The translations under genes and the position numbers were made by a program. From the NCBI RefSeq assembly GCF_024758705.1, contig NZ_CP096971.1:2170001-2234000 (forward strand): a stretch of DNA of 64,000 nt, given 5' to 3'. The DNA is from Sphingomonas sp. SUN019 (GTDB lineage Bacteria; Pseudomonadota; Alphaproteobacteria; Sphingomonadales; Sphingomonadaceae). The notes below the pieces were generated by a model. That model ran no database searches, was not told the origin of the DNA, and saw only the letters and a program-made list of their open reading frames with translations. Of this stretch, positions 54,275 through 63,183 are shown in pieces. Within the stretch, counting starts at the first letter, position 1, and every line of letters starts with the position of its first letter.

Positions 54275-55472
54275 TCGCCCCCTGTTCGATCGGCGGCACG
54301 CGCTTGGCCTGATCGGTCTGGGCGGCGCGGGCCTGGCGACCGGAGCGATCGCACGCGACCTCGATCTCGGCTTCGCGGGCGGACGGCGCAGCACGACCAG
54401 CGCCTTTCCCGGCAAGAGCGAGATGATTCTGCTGCGCGCCCGCGCGCCGCTGCTGGAAACGCCGATCGACGCGCTGGGGCAGGTCTTCACGCCAAACGAC
54501 CGTTTCTTCGTGCGCTGGCATTATGCCGACATTCCGACCGCGGTCGATCCGGCGAGCTTCCGGCTGCGTGTCGGCGGCGCGGTGCGCAAACCGCTGGCGA
54601 TTCCGCTCGACGCGTTGCTTCGGCTTCCACGGGTCGAGCTTGCTGCGGTGAACCAATGCTCGGGCAATTCGCGCGGCTTCTTCGCCCCCGCCGTGCCCGG
54701 CGCACAATGGGGCGACGGCGCGATCGGCAATGCGCTGTGGGAGGGCGTGCGGTTGCGCGACGTGCTCGATCTGGCGGGCGTCGCGCCGGGGGCGGTGCAG
54801 GTACGCCTGGCCGGACTCGACCGTCCGCCGCCGGGCGCGCCGTGGTTCGAGAAGTCGCTGGATGTGGATCATGCGCGCGATGGCGAGGTGATGATTGCGT
54901 TCCGGATGAACGGTGACGCGCTGCCGATGCTGAACGGCTATCCGATCCGGCTGGTCGTGCCGGGCTGGTATTCGACCTATTGGATCAAGGCGCTGGACCG
55001 GATCGAGGTGCTGACCGCCGCCGACGACCGTTACTGGATGGCCAAGGCGTACAAGATCCCGGCCGCGCCGCGCGCGAACGTCGCACCCGGTTCAAAGGAT
55101 TTTCCGGCGGTGCCGATCAACCGGATGAACCCGCGCGCGTTCATCACGGGACTCGCCGACGGCGCGCGGATCGCGGCGGGATCGCCGTTCGCGGTCAGCG
55201 GCGTGGCGATGGGCGGGGCGAGCGGCGTCGCGCGAGTTGACCTGTCGATGGACGGCGGGCGATCGTGGCGCGCTGCTCGGCTTGGACCTGATCAAGGCAA
55301 ATACGGGTTCCGCGCGTGGGATGCGACGATCGCGGGGCTTGCGCCGGGCGGCTATCGGCTGTGGGCGCGGTGCACCAACGTCGTTGGCGACACGCAGGCG
55401 ATGGATACGATCTGGAATCCGGGCGGCTATATGCGTAACACGATTCCTTCGATCGCGGTTGGCGCGGCATGA
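54267..55472 (+). CDS. Molybdopterin-dependent sulfite dehydrogenase-like protein (SorA-like)
   Basis: This 401-residue sulfite-oxidase-fold protein begins MLDRPLFDRRHALGLIGLGG, a twin-arginine-type signal. The molybdenum ligand is C131 in NQCSGNSRGFF, and RWHYADIP, NGYPIRLVVPGWYSTYW and a C-terminal dimerisation-type domain (VARVDLSMDGGRSWRAA) are present. It would oxidise sulfite to sulfate in the periplasm and hand electrons to the cytochrome encoded next. Overlaps of 8 nt and 4 nt tie the FMN reductase, this gene and the cytochrome into one operon. Confidence 0.93.
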   Translation: MLDRPLFDRRHALGLIGLGGAGLATGAIARDLDLGFAGGRRSTTSAFPGKSEMILLRARAPLLETPIDALGQVFTPNDRFFVRWHYADIPTAVDPASFRLRVGGAVRKPLAIPLDALLRLPRVELAAVNQCSGNSRGFFAPAVPGAQWGDGAIGNALWEGVRLRDVLDLAGVAPGAVQVRLAGLDRPPPGAPWFEKSLDVDHARDGEVMIAFRMNGDALPMLNGYPIRLVVPGWYSTYWIKALDRIEVLTAADDRYWMAKAYKIPAAPRANVAPGSKDFPAVPINRMNPRAFITGLADGARIAAGSPFAVSGVAMGGASGVARVDLSMDGGRSWRAARLGPDQGKYGFRAWDATIAGLAPGGYRLWARCTNVVGDTQAMDTIWNPGGYMRNTIPSIAVGAA

Positions 55473-55804
55473 GACGCGCTGTCCTCCTCGCCTTGCTGGC
55501 GCTGACAGCGTGCAGCAAGCCAGCGAAGGAACCGGAGGCTCCGTTCGCCTTCGCCGCAACGTCGATCACCTTGCCGGCGGAAACCGCCGCGCTGCCGGCA
55601 AGTCCGGCCGCCGACCGCGTCACCGTCGCCTGCACCGCGTGTCATTCGGCCGACATGATCGTTCGCCAGCCGCCGCTGAAACCCGAACAATGGGCGGCGA
55701 CGGTCAAGAAGATGCGCGAGGTCTACAAGGCGACGTACCCCGAAAGCGAGGATGCAGGGCTGGTCGCCGCGCTGATCGAACTGCAATCCCCGGACGCACC
55801 GTAA
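55469..55804 (+). CDS. Cytochrome c lipoprotein (SorB-like)
   Basis: This 111-residue protein has a lipoprotein signal with LTAC (C15) and one haem c site CTACH (C55-C58-H59). A methionine in the C-terminal half could act as the sixth ligand. It would accept electrons from the adjacent SorA-like enzyme. The ATG overlaps the SorA-like stop (ATGA, 4 nt). Mono-haem cytochromes in this position are typical for SorAB. Confidence 0.9.
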   Translation: MRRAVLLALLALTACSKPAKEPEAPFAFAATSITLPAETAALPASPAADRVTVACTACHSADMIVRQPPLKPEQWAATVKKMREVYKATYPESEDAGLVAALIELQSPDAP

Positions 55805-55888
55805 CTTCTGTTATCCCGAAGTTGACAGCGCGCGCCTGCGTAGTCCAACGATGCGCCGCGGCGAGAGACCGCGGGCAGGAGACGGGCG

Positions 55889-56998
55889 ATGGTGCTGACG
55901 CGCGGCGACGATTATCCGATCCACCAGACCGCCGATCCGATCGCCTATGCGGGCACCGACCGTAATTTCTACGACCGCTATTATTTCAACGGCTATGCCC
56001 CCGGGGTCGGGGAGGATGGGTTCTTCGCCGCGGCACTTGGAGTCTATCCGCATCTGAACGTCATCGATGCGTCGTTCTGCTGGCTGATGGATGGCAAACA
56101 AGTGAACCTCCACGCCAGCCGCGGCCTCGCCATGGAGCGGATGGACACGCAGGTCGGCCCAATCCGCATCGAGGTGATCGAACCGCTGAAGAAACTGCGC
56201 ATCACCGTCGACGCGCCGGATCAAGGCATGCGCGCCGACCTGACGATCACCGGGCGCGCCTTTCCGCTGGAGGAACCGCGCTTCACCCGCCGCAACGGCC
56301 CGCGCGTGCTGATGGACGTGACGCGGCTGACGCAGAACGGATCATATGCGGGCTGGGTCGAGGTCGACGGCGCGCGCACCGACGTGACCGGCTGGATCGG
56401 CACGCGCGATCGAAGCTGGGGCGTACGCCCGATCGGCGCGCCCGATGCGCAACCGCCGAACCCGCCGATCGTCCCGCAATTCTTCTGGCTGTGGGCGCCG
56501 TGTGCGATGGAAGGGGGCGACCTGTATTTCCACACGAACGACGATGAGCACGGCCGGTTGTGGAACCGCCGCGCAGCGTGGCGGCCGCTGGGCGGTGGGA
56601 TTGCGGACGAGCATCATTACGATGCCGCGAATTATGAAGTGCGCTGGCGGCAGGGCAGCCGGCAGGCGCAGGCGGCGGGGCTGACGCTGACCGCCGCGCA
56701 CGGCAAGACCAGGGTCGAATTCGATATCGGGCAGACCTTCATGATGCTCGGGCTGGGCTACGGGCACCCGACCTGGGGCCACGGCCGCGCGCACGAGGGA
56801 GAAGCGGTGGAGCGCGAGGATTTCGTAGTCGCCGATCTCGATCCGATGCAGCCGCATCATTTGCATATCCAGGCGTCGGTCGGGGTAACGATGACCTTGC
56901 CCGACGGCACGGTCCGCCGCGGCAAGGGGGTGCTGGAACAACTCGCGATCGGGCCGCACGCGCCGTCGGGGTTCACCGGGCTGCTCGACCCGGCATGA
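55889..56998 (+). CDS. Lipocalin-like uncharacterised protein (DUF7064/DUF7065 type)
   Basis: This 369-residue cytoplasmic protein has no signal. Rich in Trp, Tyr and Arg, it contains YFNGYAPGVGEDGFFAAALG, TGWIGTRDRSWGVRP and FWLWAPCAMEGGDLYFHTND. The pattern resembles the two-lobed beta-barrel fold of AttH/carotenoid-hydratase-like proteins; the DUF assignment is from memory. No function is known. Its stop overlaps the next ATG (ATGA), placing it first in the acyl-CoA operon. A hydrophobic ligand-binding role is an inference. Confidence 0.7.
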   Translation: MVLTRGDDYPIHQTADPIAYAGTDRNFYDRYYFNGYAPGVGEDGFFAAALGVYPHLNVIDASFCWLMDGKQVNLHASRGLAMERMDTQVGPIRIEVIEPLKKLRITVDAPDQGMRADLTITGRAFPLEEPRFTRRNGPRVLMDVTRLTQNGSYAGWVEVDGARTDVTGWIGTRDRSWGVRPIGAPDAQPPNPPIVPQFFWLWAPCAMEGGDLYFHTNDDEHGRLWNRRAAWRPLGGGIADEHHYDAANYEVRWRQGSRQAQAAGLTLTAAHGKTRVEFDIGQTFMMLGLGYGHPTWGHGRAHEGEAVEREDFVVADLDPMQPHHLHIQASVGVTMTLPDGTVRRGKGVLEQLAIGPHAPSGFTGLLDPA

Positions 56999-58377
56999 GC
57001 ATCGCACCGCAGATCGAGACATATCTGACCCGGCTGTGGGGTTCGCCGGTAAGCGTGACGGACTTGGCGCGCATCCCCGGCGGGGCGAGCCGTGAGACGT
57101 ATCGCTTCGACGCCACCGTCGATGGGGCGGTGCGCGCGTTGATCCTGCGGCGCGAACCGGCCGCGGGGCTGATCGATACCGAAAGCGCGACCGAATATCG
57201 TGCATACCAGAGCGCGCAAGGCATCGTCCCCGTCCCCGCCGCGGTCGCGCTGGAGCCGGACGGCGCGGAGCTGGAACGGCCGTTCTTCATCATGGAGCGG
57301 ATCGATGGCGGCGTGGTGGCGAGCGCGTTCGAACGCGATCCGTTCGGCGCGCACGGCGCGGCGCTGGGCGAGCAATTCTTTGCGGCGCTCGGCCGCCTCG
57401 CCGCGCACGATCCCGCGGGCACGCCGCTCGTGCAGCATCTCGACGCGCCCGCCCCCGGCCAATGCTGGCGCGTAGTGCTCGATTATTGGGAAGGTGTGAT
57501 CGACGCGGATTCGTTCAGCCCCCAGCCGATCGTTCGCGCCGCGATCCGCCGGTTGCGCGCGAATCCGCCGCCGCCCGCACAGGCGGTGCGGATCGTCCAC
57601 GGCGACTATCGGTCGGGCAACATGATGCACGACGGCGCGGGGACGATGCTCGCGATGTTAGACTGGGAGATGGCGCATCTCGGCGATCCGCTGGAGGATC
57701 TCGGCTGGGCGCTCGACCCGATCTGGACGCATTTCGTCGAAGGCAAGGTCGGCGGGATGTGCGCGCGCGAACAGGCGATCGCGACGTGGGAGGCGGCGAG
57801 CGGGCTGAGCGTCGATCCGGCGGCGCTGGCGTGGTGGTCGCTGTTCAATTCGGTCAAGGGCCGCGCGATCTGGACGTCGGCGTTCCGGGAGTTCGTCGAC
57901 GGCGGGCGGATCGATCCGGTGCTCGGCCTGTCCGGCTGGTACACCGCGCGGCGGCAGGATGCGATCATCGCCGAACAGCTGGGCGGCGATGCGCCGAGCG
58001 TCGATTCGGTGACGGGCCAGAGCGAACTCGGCCATATCCTGACCGGTGCGGGATTGGTTTCGGCGGGCGCGGGTCAGGCGGCGGCGGAGCATGACGCGTT
58101 CGGCGGCGCTACGGTTCTCGTCAGCGGGCTGCTGGCGCTGCTGGCCGCGCAGGAAGCCGAGAAGGCTGCGGCGTGGCGGGTGGCGGACATTGCGGCGATG
58201 CGTGTGCTGTTGGCCGCCGACGCACCCGCGATCGGCGACGACGCAACCTTGCCCGCTCTCGATGCCGAGTGGGCGACCCTGTCCGCGGCGCTGATCGACA
58301 GCGCGCGTGACGACCACGCGGTCCTCACTTTCTATCGGGAGAGCGCCGCGCGGCGCGAACTGACATGGCCGATCTAG
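56995..58377 (+). CDS. APH-like phosphotransferase family protein
   Basis: This 460-residue protein has the aminoglycoside-phosphotransferase/choline-kinase fold. Nucleotide loop GGASRETYRF, catalytic HGDYRSGNMM (D near 204) and metal-binding DWEMAHLGDP are all intact. It resembles the kinase half of ACAD10/11-type proteins, which phosphorylate hydroxyacyl-CoAs before fatty-acid oxidation. The C-terminal 120 residues are extra and helical. It overlaps the first gene by 4 nt and the CoA-transferase gene by 13 nt. Confidence 0.88.
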   Translation: MSIAPQIETYLTRLWGSPVSVTDLARIPGGASRETYRFDATVDGAVRALILRREPAAGLIDTESATEYRAYQSAQGIVPVPAAVALEPDGAELERPFFIMERIDGGVVASAFERDPFGAHGAALGEQFFAALGRLAAHDPAGTPLVQHLDAPAPGQCWRVVLDYWEGVIDADSFSPQPIVRAAIRRLRANPPPPAQAVRIVHGDYRSGNMMHDGAGTMLAMLDWEMAHLGDPLEDLGWALDPIWTHFVEGKVGGMCAREQAIATWEAASGLSVDPAALAWWSLFNSVKGRAIWTSAFREFVDGGRIDPVLGLSGWYTARRQDAIIAEQLGGDAPSVDSVTGQSELGHILTGAGLVSAGAGQAAAEHDAFGGATVLVSGLLALLAAQEAEKAAAWRVADIAAMRVLLAADAPAIGDDATLPALDAEWATLSAALIDSARDDHAVLTFYRESAARRELTWPI

Positions 58378-60635
58378 ACCTTCCGCTGTCGGGCGTCCGC
58401 ATCGTCGATTGCGTGCCCGGTTCGCTAGGCGCGCTGGGGCGCTTGCTTGGCGAACTGGGGGCGGATGTGATCCGGGTAGAGCCGCGCGGCGGTGGAGCGG
58501 ATCGACGGGCGGGCGATACGCTGGGCGGGGTCAGTCTGTCGTTCGCTGCCGCGAACCTGGGCAAACGCGCGATCGGCCTCGACCTGCCCGCCGACGCCGC
58601 TGCATTCGAGGCGCTGGTCGCGGAAGCCGATATTCTACTGGCGGCCGGTGTTGACGTAACCGGTCTGCGCGAGCGCCATCTCGCGCTCGTGATCCTGTCG
58701 ATCAGCGATTTCGGGTCGGATGGCCCGTGGGCCTCATGGACCGCAAGCGACGCGGTGCTGCACGCGCTGTCGGGCGGGCTGTCCCGATCGGGCCTGCCGG
58801 GGCGCGAGCCGCTGATCCCGCCGGGCGAGCTGACGCTGCAGACCGCCTGCGCGCAGGCCGCATGGGTCGTGCTGGCCGCGTTCGTCCAGCGGCTGCGCAC
58901 CGGCAAGGGCGAGCATATCGACCTGTCGCTGCTCGAGGCGGGGATGCAGGCGCTCGACCCCGGCTTCGGACTTGCCGGAAGCGCGCAGAGCGGCATTCCG
59001 CTGTGGAAGATGTCACGCGGGCGGGTGGACGAGCGGCACCGCTATCCGATCTTTCCGTGCGCCGACGGCTTCGTGCGGCTGTGCATCCTCGCGCCGCGGC
59101 AGTGGCGGGGCATGTTCCGGTGGATGGGCGAACCGGAACAATTCGCGGGGCCGGAGTGGGAGCGGCTGCAAACGCGTTTCCGCTCGACGACGTTGCTCCC
59201 CGCGATCGCCGATTTTCTTGCCGACAAGACGCGCGACCGGATCGAGGCGGAGGCGGAGGCGCACGGCGTCCCCGCCGCCGCGCTGCTCGACACGAGCGAA
59301 GCGACGGTCACGCCGCAGATGACCGCGCGGCGCGCGTTCGTTCCGGTCGAGGTCGCGCCCGGCCTGTCCGCCCCCTTCCCCAACGGCACGATCGAGATCG
59401 ACGGCGCGCGGGCGGGCGTTCGCGGCCCCGCGCCCGACATCTCCGATGCGCGGTTCGACGCCCCCCGCCCCGCGTTCGATGCGCCCCCGCCCGCCGATCG
59501 TCCGCTGGACGGCGTCAAGGTGCTGGACATAGGGGTGATCGTCGTCGGCGGCGAAACCGGGCGGCTGTTCGCCGACATGGGTGCGGACGTGGTGAAGGTG
59601 GAGAATGGCGCGTTTCCCGACGGGCAGCGCCAGTCGCGCGACGATGCGCCGGTCTCGATCACCTTCGCCGCGGGGCATCGCAACAAGCGTGGACTGTCGA
59701 TCGACCTGAAATCCGACCGCGGCAAGGCGCTTTTCCTCGATCTGGTGCGCGAGGCCGACGTGCTGCTGTCGAACTTCAAGCCGGGCACGCTGGCCGCGCT
59801 GGGTTTCGATGCCGCGACGCTGAGCGACGCGAACCCGCGGCTAGTAACGGTCGACAGTTCGGCGTTCGGGCCAACGGGGCCGTGGTCGAAGCGGCTCGGC
59901 TACGGCCCCTTAGTGCGCTGTTCGGCGGGGCTGGCGAAGGAGTGGGTCTATCCCGGCGAACCCGACAGTTTTTCCGACGCGATCACGGTCTATCCCGATC
60001 ACGTCGCAGCGCGGATCGGCGCGGTTGGCGCGCTGGCGCTGCTGATCCGGCGGATGCGCACCGGGCGCGGCGGCAGCGCCAGCGTCGCGCAGGCGGAGGT
60101 GATGCTGGCGCACAATGGGGCGAAGATTGCGGCGCTGGGTGCGCGGGCGGCGGGGCTGCCGGTGTCGGCGGGCCAGCGTATTGAGGATTGGCTGATCGCG
60201 TGCGCGGGCGAGGACGAATGGTGCGTCGTGACGGTGCGCGACGATGCCGATCGCGCGCTTTTGGCAAGCGTTGCGCGCGGCTGCGATCGTATATCGGTCG
60301 AACGGTGGGCGGCGGAACGCATGCCCGACGAGGTGATGGAGACACTGCAGGCGGCGGGCATTCCGGCCGGAAAGATGGTGCGCGTCGTCGAGATGCCCGA
60401 CACCCCGCAGTATAAGGCGCGGGGCTTCTTCCGGATCGCGCACCATCCGCTGATCGAGGTGGATTCCGCAGTGGAGATCGCACCCGCGCACTTCGCCACC
60501 ATCCCCGACCCCGAACAGGGTCCCGCTCCGCGGATCGGCGAGCATAGCGTCGAGATACTGCGCGACTGGCTGCGGCTGGACGACGCGGGCGTAGCACCGC
60601 TGCTGGCCGACAAGATCATCGAACAAGCTGTCTGA
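58365..60635 (+). CDS. Tandem CaiB/BaiF (class III) CoA-transferase
   Basis: At 756 residues this is about twice the family size: one family III CoA-transferase domain at about residues 5-375 (opening SGVRIVDCVPGSLGALGRL) and a second at about 385-750 (opening LDGVKVLDIGVIVVGGETG). At the usual catalytic Asp position both domains have Glu (HIDLSLLEAG; SASVAQAEVM), which is seen in other members but makes activity uncertain. Such enzymes attach CoA to carboxylic acids. It overlaps the kinase gene and is followed by the crotonase after 10 nt. Substrate unknown. Confidence 0.9.
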   Translation: MADLDLPLSGVRIVDCVPGSLGALGRLLGELGADVIRVEPRGGGADRRAGDTLGGVSLSFAAANLGKRAIGLDLPADAAAFEALVAEADILLAAGVDVTGLRERHLALVILSISDFGSDGPWASWTASDAVLHALSGGLSRSGLPGREPLIPPGELTLQTACAQAAWVVLAAFVQRLRTGKGEHIDLSLLEAGMQALDPGFGLAGSAQSGIPLWKMSRGRVDERHRYPIFPCADGFVRLCILAPRQWRGMFRWMGEPEQFAGPEWERLQTRFRSTTLLPAIADFLADKTRDRIEAEAEAHGVPAAALLDTSEATVTPQMTARRAFVPVEVAPGLSAPFPNGTIEIDGARAGVRGPAPDISDARFDAPRPAFDAPPPADRPLDGVKVLDIGVIVVGGETGRLFADMGADVVKVENGAFPDGQRQSRDDAPVSITFAAGHRNKRGLSIDLKSDRGKALFLDLVREADVLLSNFKPGTLAALGFDAATLSDANPRLVTVDSSAFGPTGPWSKRLGYGPLVRCSAGLAKEWVYPGEPDSFSDAITVYPDHVAARIGAVGALALLIRRMRTGRGGSASVAQAEVMLAHNGAKIAALGARAAGLPVSAGQRIEDWLIACAGEDEWCVVTVRDDADRALLASVARGCDRISVERWAAERMPDEVMETLQAAGIPAGKMVRVVEMPDTPQYKARGFFRIAHHPLIEVDSAVEIAPAHFATIPDPEQGPAPRIGEHSVEILRDWLRLDDAGVAPLLADKIIEQAV

Positions 60636-60645
60636 AGGAAAAGCC

Positions 60646-61449
60646 ATGAGCGAACTGGGCAACGACGCGGTCACGGTCGAGACGCGCGGGCATGTGATGC
60701 TGATCATGATCAACCGTCCCGAGGCGCGCAATGCGGTGAACGCTCAAGTGCACGAAGGCGTCGGCGATGCACTCCACGCCGCCGACACCGACCCCGAAAT
60801 CCGCGCGGTGATCGTGACCGGGGCGGGCGACAAGGCGTTCTGCGCGGGCGCGGACCTGGTTGCGCTCTCCCGCGGCGAGAGCCTCGCGCCTGATGACAAG
60901 ACGAAGCAGGCGTGGGGGTTCGCGGGGCTTATCACCCACGCGATCAGCAAGCCGATGATCGCGTGCGTCAACGGCGATGCTTTGGGTGGCGGGCTGGAGA
61001 TCACGCTGGCGTGCGATCTGGCGGTCGCGGTCGACACCGCGCGCTTCGGGCTGCCCGAAGCCAAGCGCGGGCTGTTCGCGGCCGCCGGCGGCGTGTTCCG
61101 GCTGGCGGATCAATTGCCGAAGAAGATCGCGCTGGAGATGATCCTGACCGGCGACCCGATTTCAGCGACCCGTGCGCTGGAACTGGGGCTGGTCAACGCC
61201 CTCGCCCCGCGCGACGGGCTGCTCGACGCCGCCTTCGCGCTCGCCGAACGGATCGCAGTCAACGCGCCGCTGTCGGTGCAGGCATCGAAGCGGATGGCGC
61301 AGGGCATCGTCGACGGAAAGATCGCGCGCGAGGAGGCGCCGTGGGCGCAAAACCGCGGCGAAGCGAAGATCGTCTTCACCAGCGCGGATTCGCGCGAGGG
61401 GCCGAAGGCATTCGCCGAGAAGCGCGCGCCCGTGTGGAAGGCGAAGTGA
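60646..61449 (+). CDS. Enoyl-CoA hydratase/isomerase (crotonase) family protein
   Basis: This 267-residue crotonase-fold protein has MINRPEARNAVN, the oxyanion-hole AFCAGADLVAL, GGGLEITLACDLAVA (catalytic Glu position) and LPEAKRGLFAAAGGVFRL. The start ATG at 60646 follows GAAGGA. It would hydrate or isomerise an enoyl-CoA formed after CoA activation. Its TGA overlaps the ATG of the thiolase-like gene (TGATG). The specific substrate is not known. Confidence 0.93.
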   Translation: MSELGNDAVTVETRGHVMLIMINRPEARNAVNAQVHEGVGDALHAADTDPEIRAVIVTGAGDKAFCAGADLVALSRGESLAPDDKTKQAWGFAGLITHAISKPMIACVNGDALGGGLEITLACDLAVAVDTARFGLPEAKRGLFAAAGGVFRLADQLPKKIALEMILTGDPISATRALELGLVNALAPRDGLLDAAFALAERIAVNAPLSVQASKRMAQGIVDGKIAREEAPWAQNRGEAKIVFTSADSREGPKAFAEKRAPVWKAK

Positions 61450-62963
61450 TGGCCGACCCGGCCAACAACCCTGAGCGCATCGCGGTCATCGTCGGCGTCG
61501 GGCAAGTCAACGATCGCCCCTCCGACCCGCTGCAGGGCCTCGATTCGCTCGGGCTGATGGAGGCCGCGCTGAAGGAGGCCGATCGCGACGCGGGCGACGG
61601 CTGGCTGGCGGATGCGGATTCGGTCGCGGTGGTGCAGCAGATCAGTTTCCGGCAGGACAATCCGCTCGCGCAGAAACTGGCCGATGCGATCGGTGCGGGC
61701 GGAAGCCACGCGTACGAATCGGTCGGCCCGAACGGCGACAGCCCGATCCTGCTGTTGAACGAAGCCGCCAACCGCATTGCGCGCGGCGAGGCGACGATCG
61801 CGCTGGTCGTGGGGGCGGAGGCGTTGCGCACCGCGAGCCAGCGCGCCGCGCTCGCTGCGAAGACCGATCTCGCCGCGCAGAACCCCTTGCGCAAACTCGT
61901 CGAAGGCCGCGCGCCGGGCTACCGTCAGCGCTACGGCCTGACCACGCCGGTCGATGTCTATCCGCTGTACGAGAATGCCGGGCGCGCCGCTTACGGGCAG
62001 ACGCTGGCCGAGGGACAGCGCGAATCGGGCGAGATCTGGTCGCGCTTTTCGGACGTGGCTGCGCAGACCCCGGCGGCATGGATCCACGCACCGCGGACAG
62101 CGGAAGACGTAGTCGAACCGACCGCCGACAATCGCCCGATCGCCTTTCCCTACACCAAGCTGATGGTCGCCAATTCCTCCGTCAATCAAGGCGCGGGGTT
62201 CATTGTCACGAGTCTCGCCGAAGCGCGCCGCCGCGGCGTGCCCGATGGGCGCGTGATCTATGTCGGACGCGGCGCGGCAGCGCACGAGCATGACGATTTC
62301 CTGATGCGCGACCGCTACGACGCGTCGCCCAGCATGGAGGTGTGCCTGCGCCGCACGCTGGAGTTCAACGCGGTGACGGCGGACGACCTCGATCTGGTCG
62401 AACTCTATTCGTGTTTTCCTTGCGTGCCGAAGATGGCGCGGCGCGTGATCGGCTGGCCGGTCGACAGGCCCGCAACGGTGTTCGGCGGGCTGACCTTCGG
62501 TGGCGGTCCGATCGGCAACTACATGAGCCATGCGGTCGCCGAGATGGTCGATGCATTGCGAGGCGGGGAAGGATCGACGGGGCTACTATTCGCGAACGGT
62601 GGCTTTGCGACGCACAATCACGCGATCGTGCTGGCGACCTCACCGCTGCCCGGCGCGGGCGAAGCGCACGACTTCGATTGCCAGGCGGAGGCGGACGCCG
62701 CGCGCGGGCCGGTGCCCGAACTGGTCAAGGACTATGCCGGTCCAGCGACGATCGAGACGTACACCGTCTTTTATGCACGGGACGGATCGGCGAAGGGCGG
62801 CGTGGTCGTGGCGCGGACGCCAGAGGGTGGCCGGACGCTGGCGAAGGTGCCGGGGGAGGATGCGGCGACGATCGCGTTCCTGACAAATGGCGCGGCCGAA
62901 CCGGTCGGGAGCGCGGGCGAAGTCGTCGGTGGCGGCGAGGAACTGGTCTGGCAGAGCGCATAA
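61449..62963 (+). CDS. Thiolase-like protein, TLP1-type
   Basis: This 504-residue protein has a thiolase fold with the longer C-terminal extension of thiolase-like type 1 proteins (about residues 410-504: AGPATIETYTVFYARDGSAK). At the position where thiolases have the nucleophilic Cys it reads VGPNGDSPILLL, so it lacks that residue. Glycine-rich FGGLTFGGGPIGNYMSHA and ANGGFATHNHAIVLAT are present. TLP1 proteins bind CoA esters but lack normal thiolase activity. The start ATG at 61449 overlaps the crotonase stop. A transport, hydrolase or carrier role is possible. Confidence 0.88.
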   Translation: MADPANNPERIAVIVGVGQVNDRPSDPLQGLDSLGLMEAALKEADRDAGDGWLADADSVAVVQQISFRQDNPLAQKLADAIGAGGSHAYESVGPNGDSPILLLNEAANRIARGEATIALVVGAEALRTASQRAALAAKTDLAAQNPLRKLVEGRAPGYRQRYGLTTPVDVYPLYENAGRAAYGQTLAEGQRESGEIWSRFSDVAAQTPAAWIHAPRTAEDVVEPTADNRPIAFPYTKLMVANSSVNQGAGFIVTSLAEARRRGVPDGRVIYVGRGAAAHEHDDFLMRDRYDASPSMEVCLRRTLEFNAVTADDLDLVELYSCFPCVPKMARRVIGWPVDRPATVFGGLTFGGGPIGNYMSHAVAEMVDALRGGEGSTGLLFANGGFATHNHAIVLATSPLPGAGEAHDFDCQAEADAARGPVPELVKDYAGPATIETYTVFYARDGSAKGGVVVARTPEGGRTLAKVPGEDAATIAFLTNGAAEPVGSAGEVVGGGEELVWQSA

Positions 62964-62966
62964 CCG

Positions 62967-63098
62967 ATCCTCCCCGGCACGGGGAGGGGGACCGCCGGCG
63001 CAGCCGGTGGTGGAGGGGGATCACCGCGAGCGACGCCGTGCGCGGCACGCCCCCTCCACCAGCCTGCGGCTGGTCCCCCTCCCCGTGCCGGGGAGGAT
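62967..63098. repeat. Intergenic inverted repeat, type C
   Basis: Arms at 62967-62993 and 63072-63098 are perfect reverse complements over 27 nt, with the core TCCCCGTGCCGGGGAGGA and inner arms that extend the pairing. The element lies between the thiolase-like gene and malate synthase G, both on the plus strand. It is probably a terminator or a palindromic dispersed unit; it is related in style to, but different in sequence from, types A and B. Confidence 0.9.
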
Positions 63099-63183
63099 TG
63101 ATGTTGCGCTTCTGCATCCGACTAGCCTAATCGCGCTCGCGCCCTCCCCAGGCAGCCACGACACGCTCAACGGAGGTATTTCC

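Noticed and set aside
50767..54312. Plus-strand open frame of 1,181 codons across threonine aldolase and PBP1A
   Set aside because: Both genes on the minus strand are clearly coding; the long frame is a GC effect.
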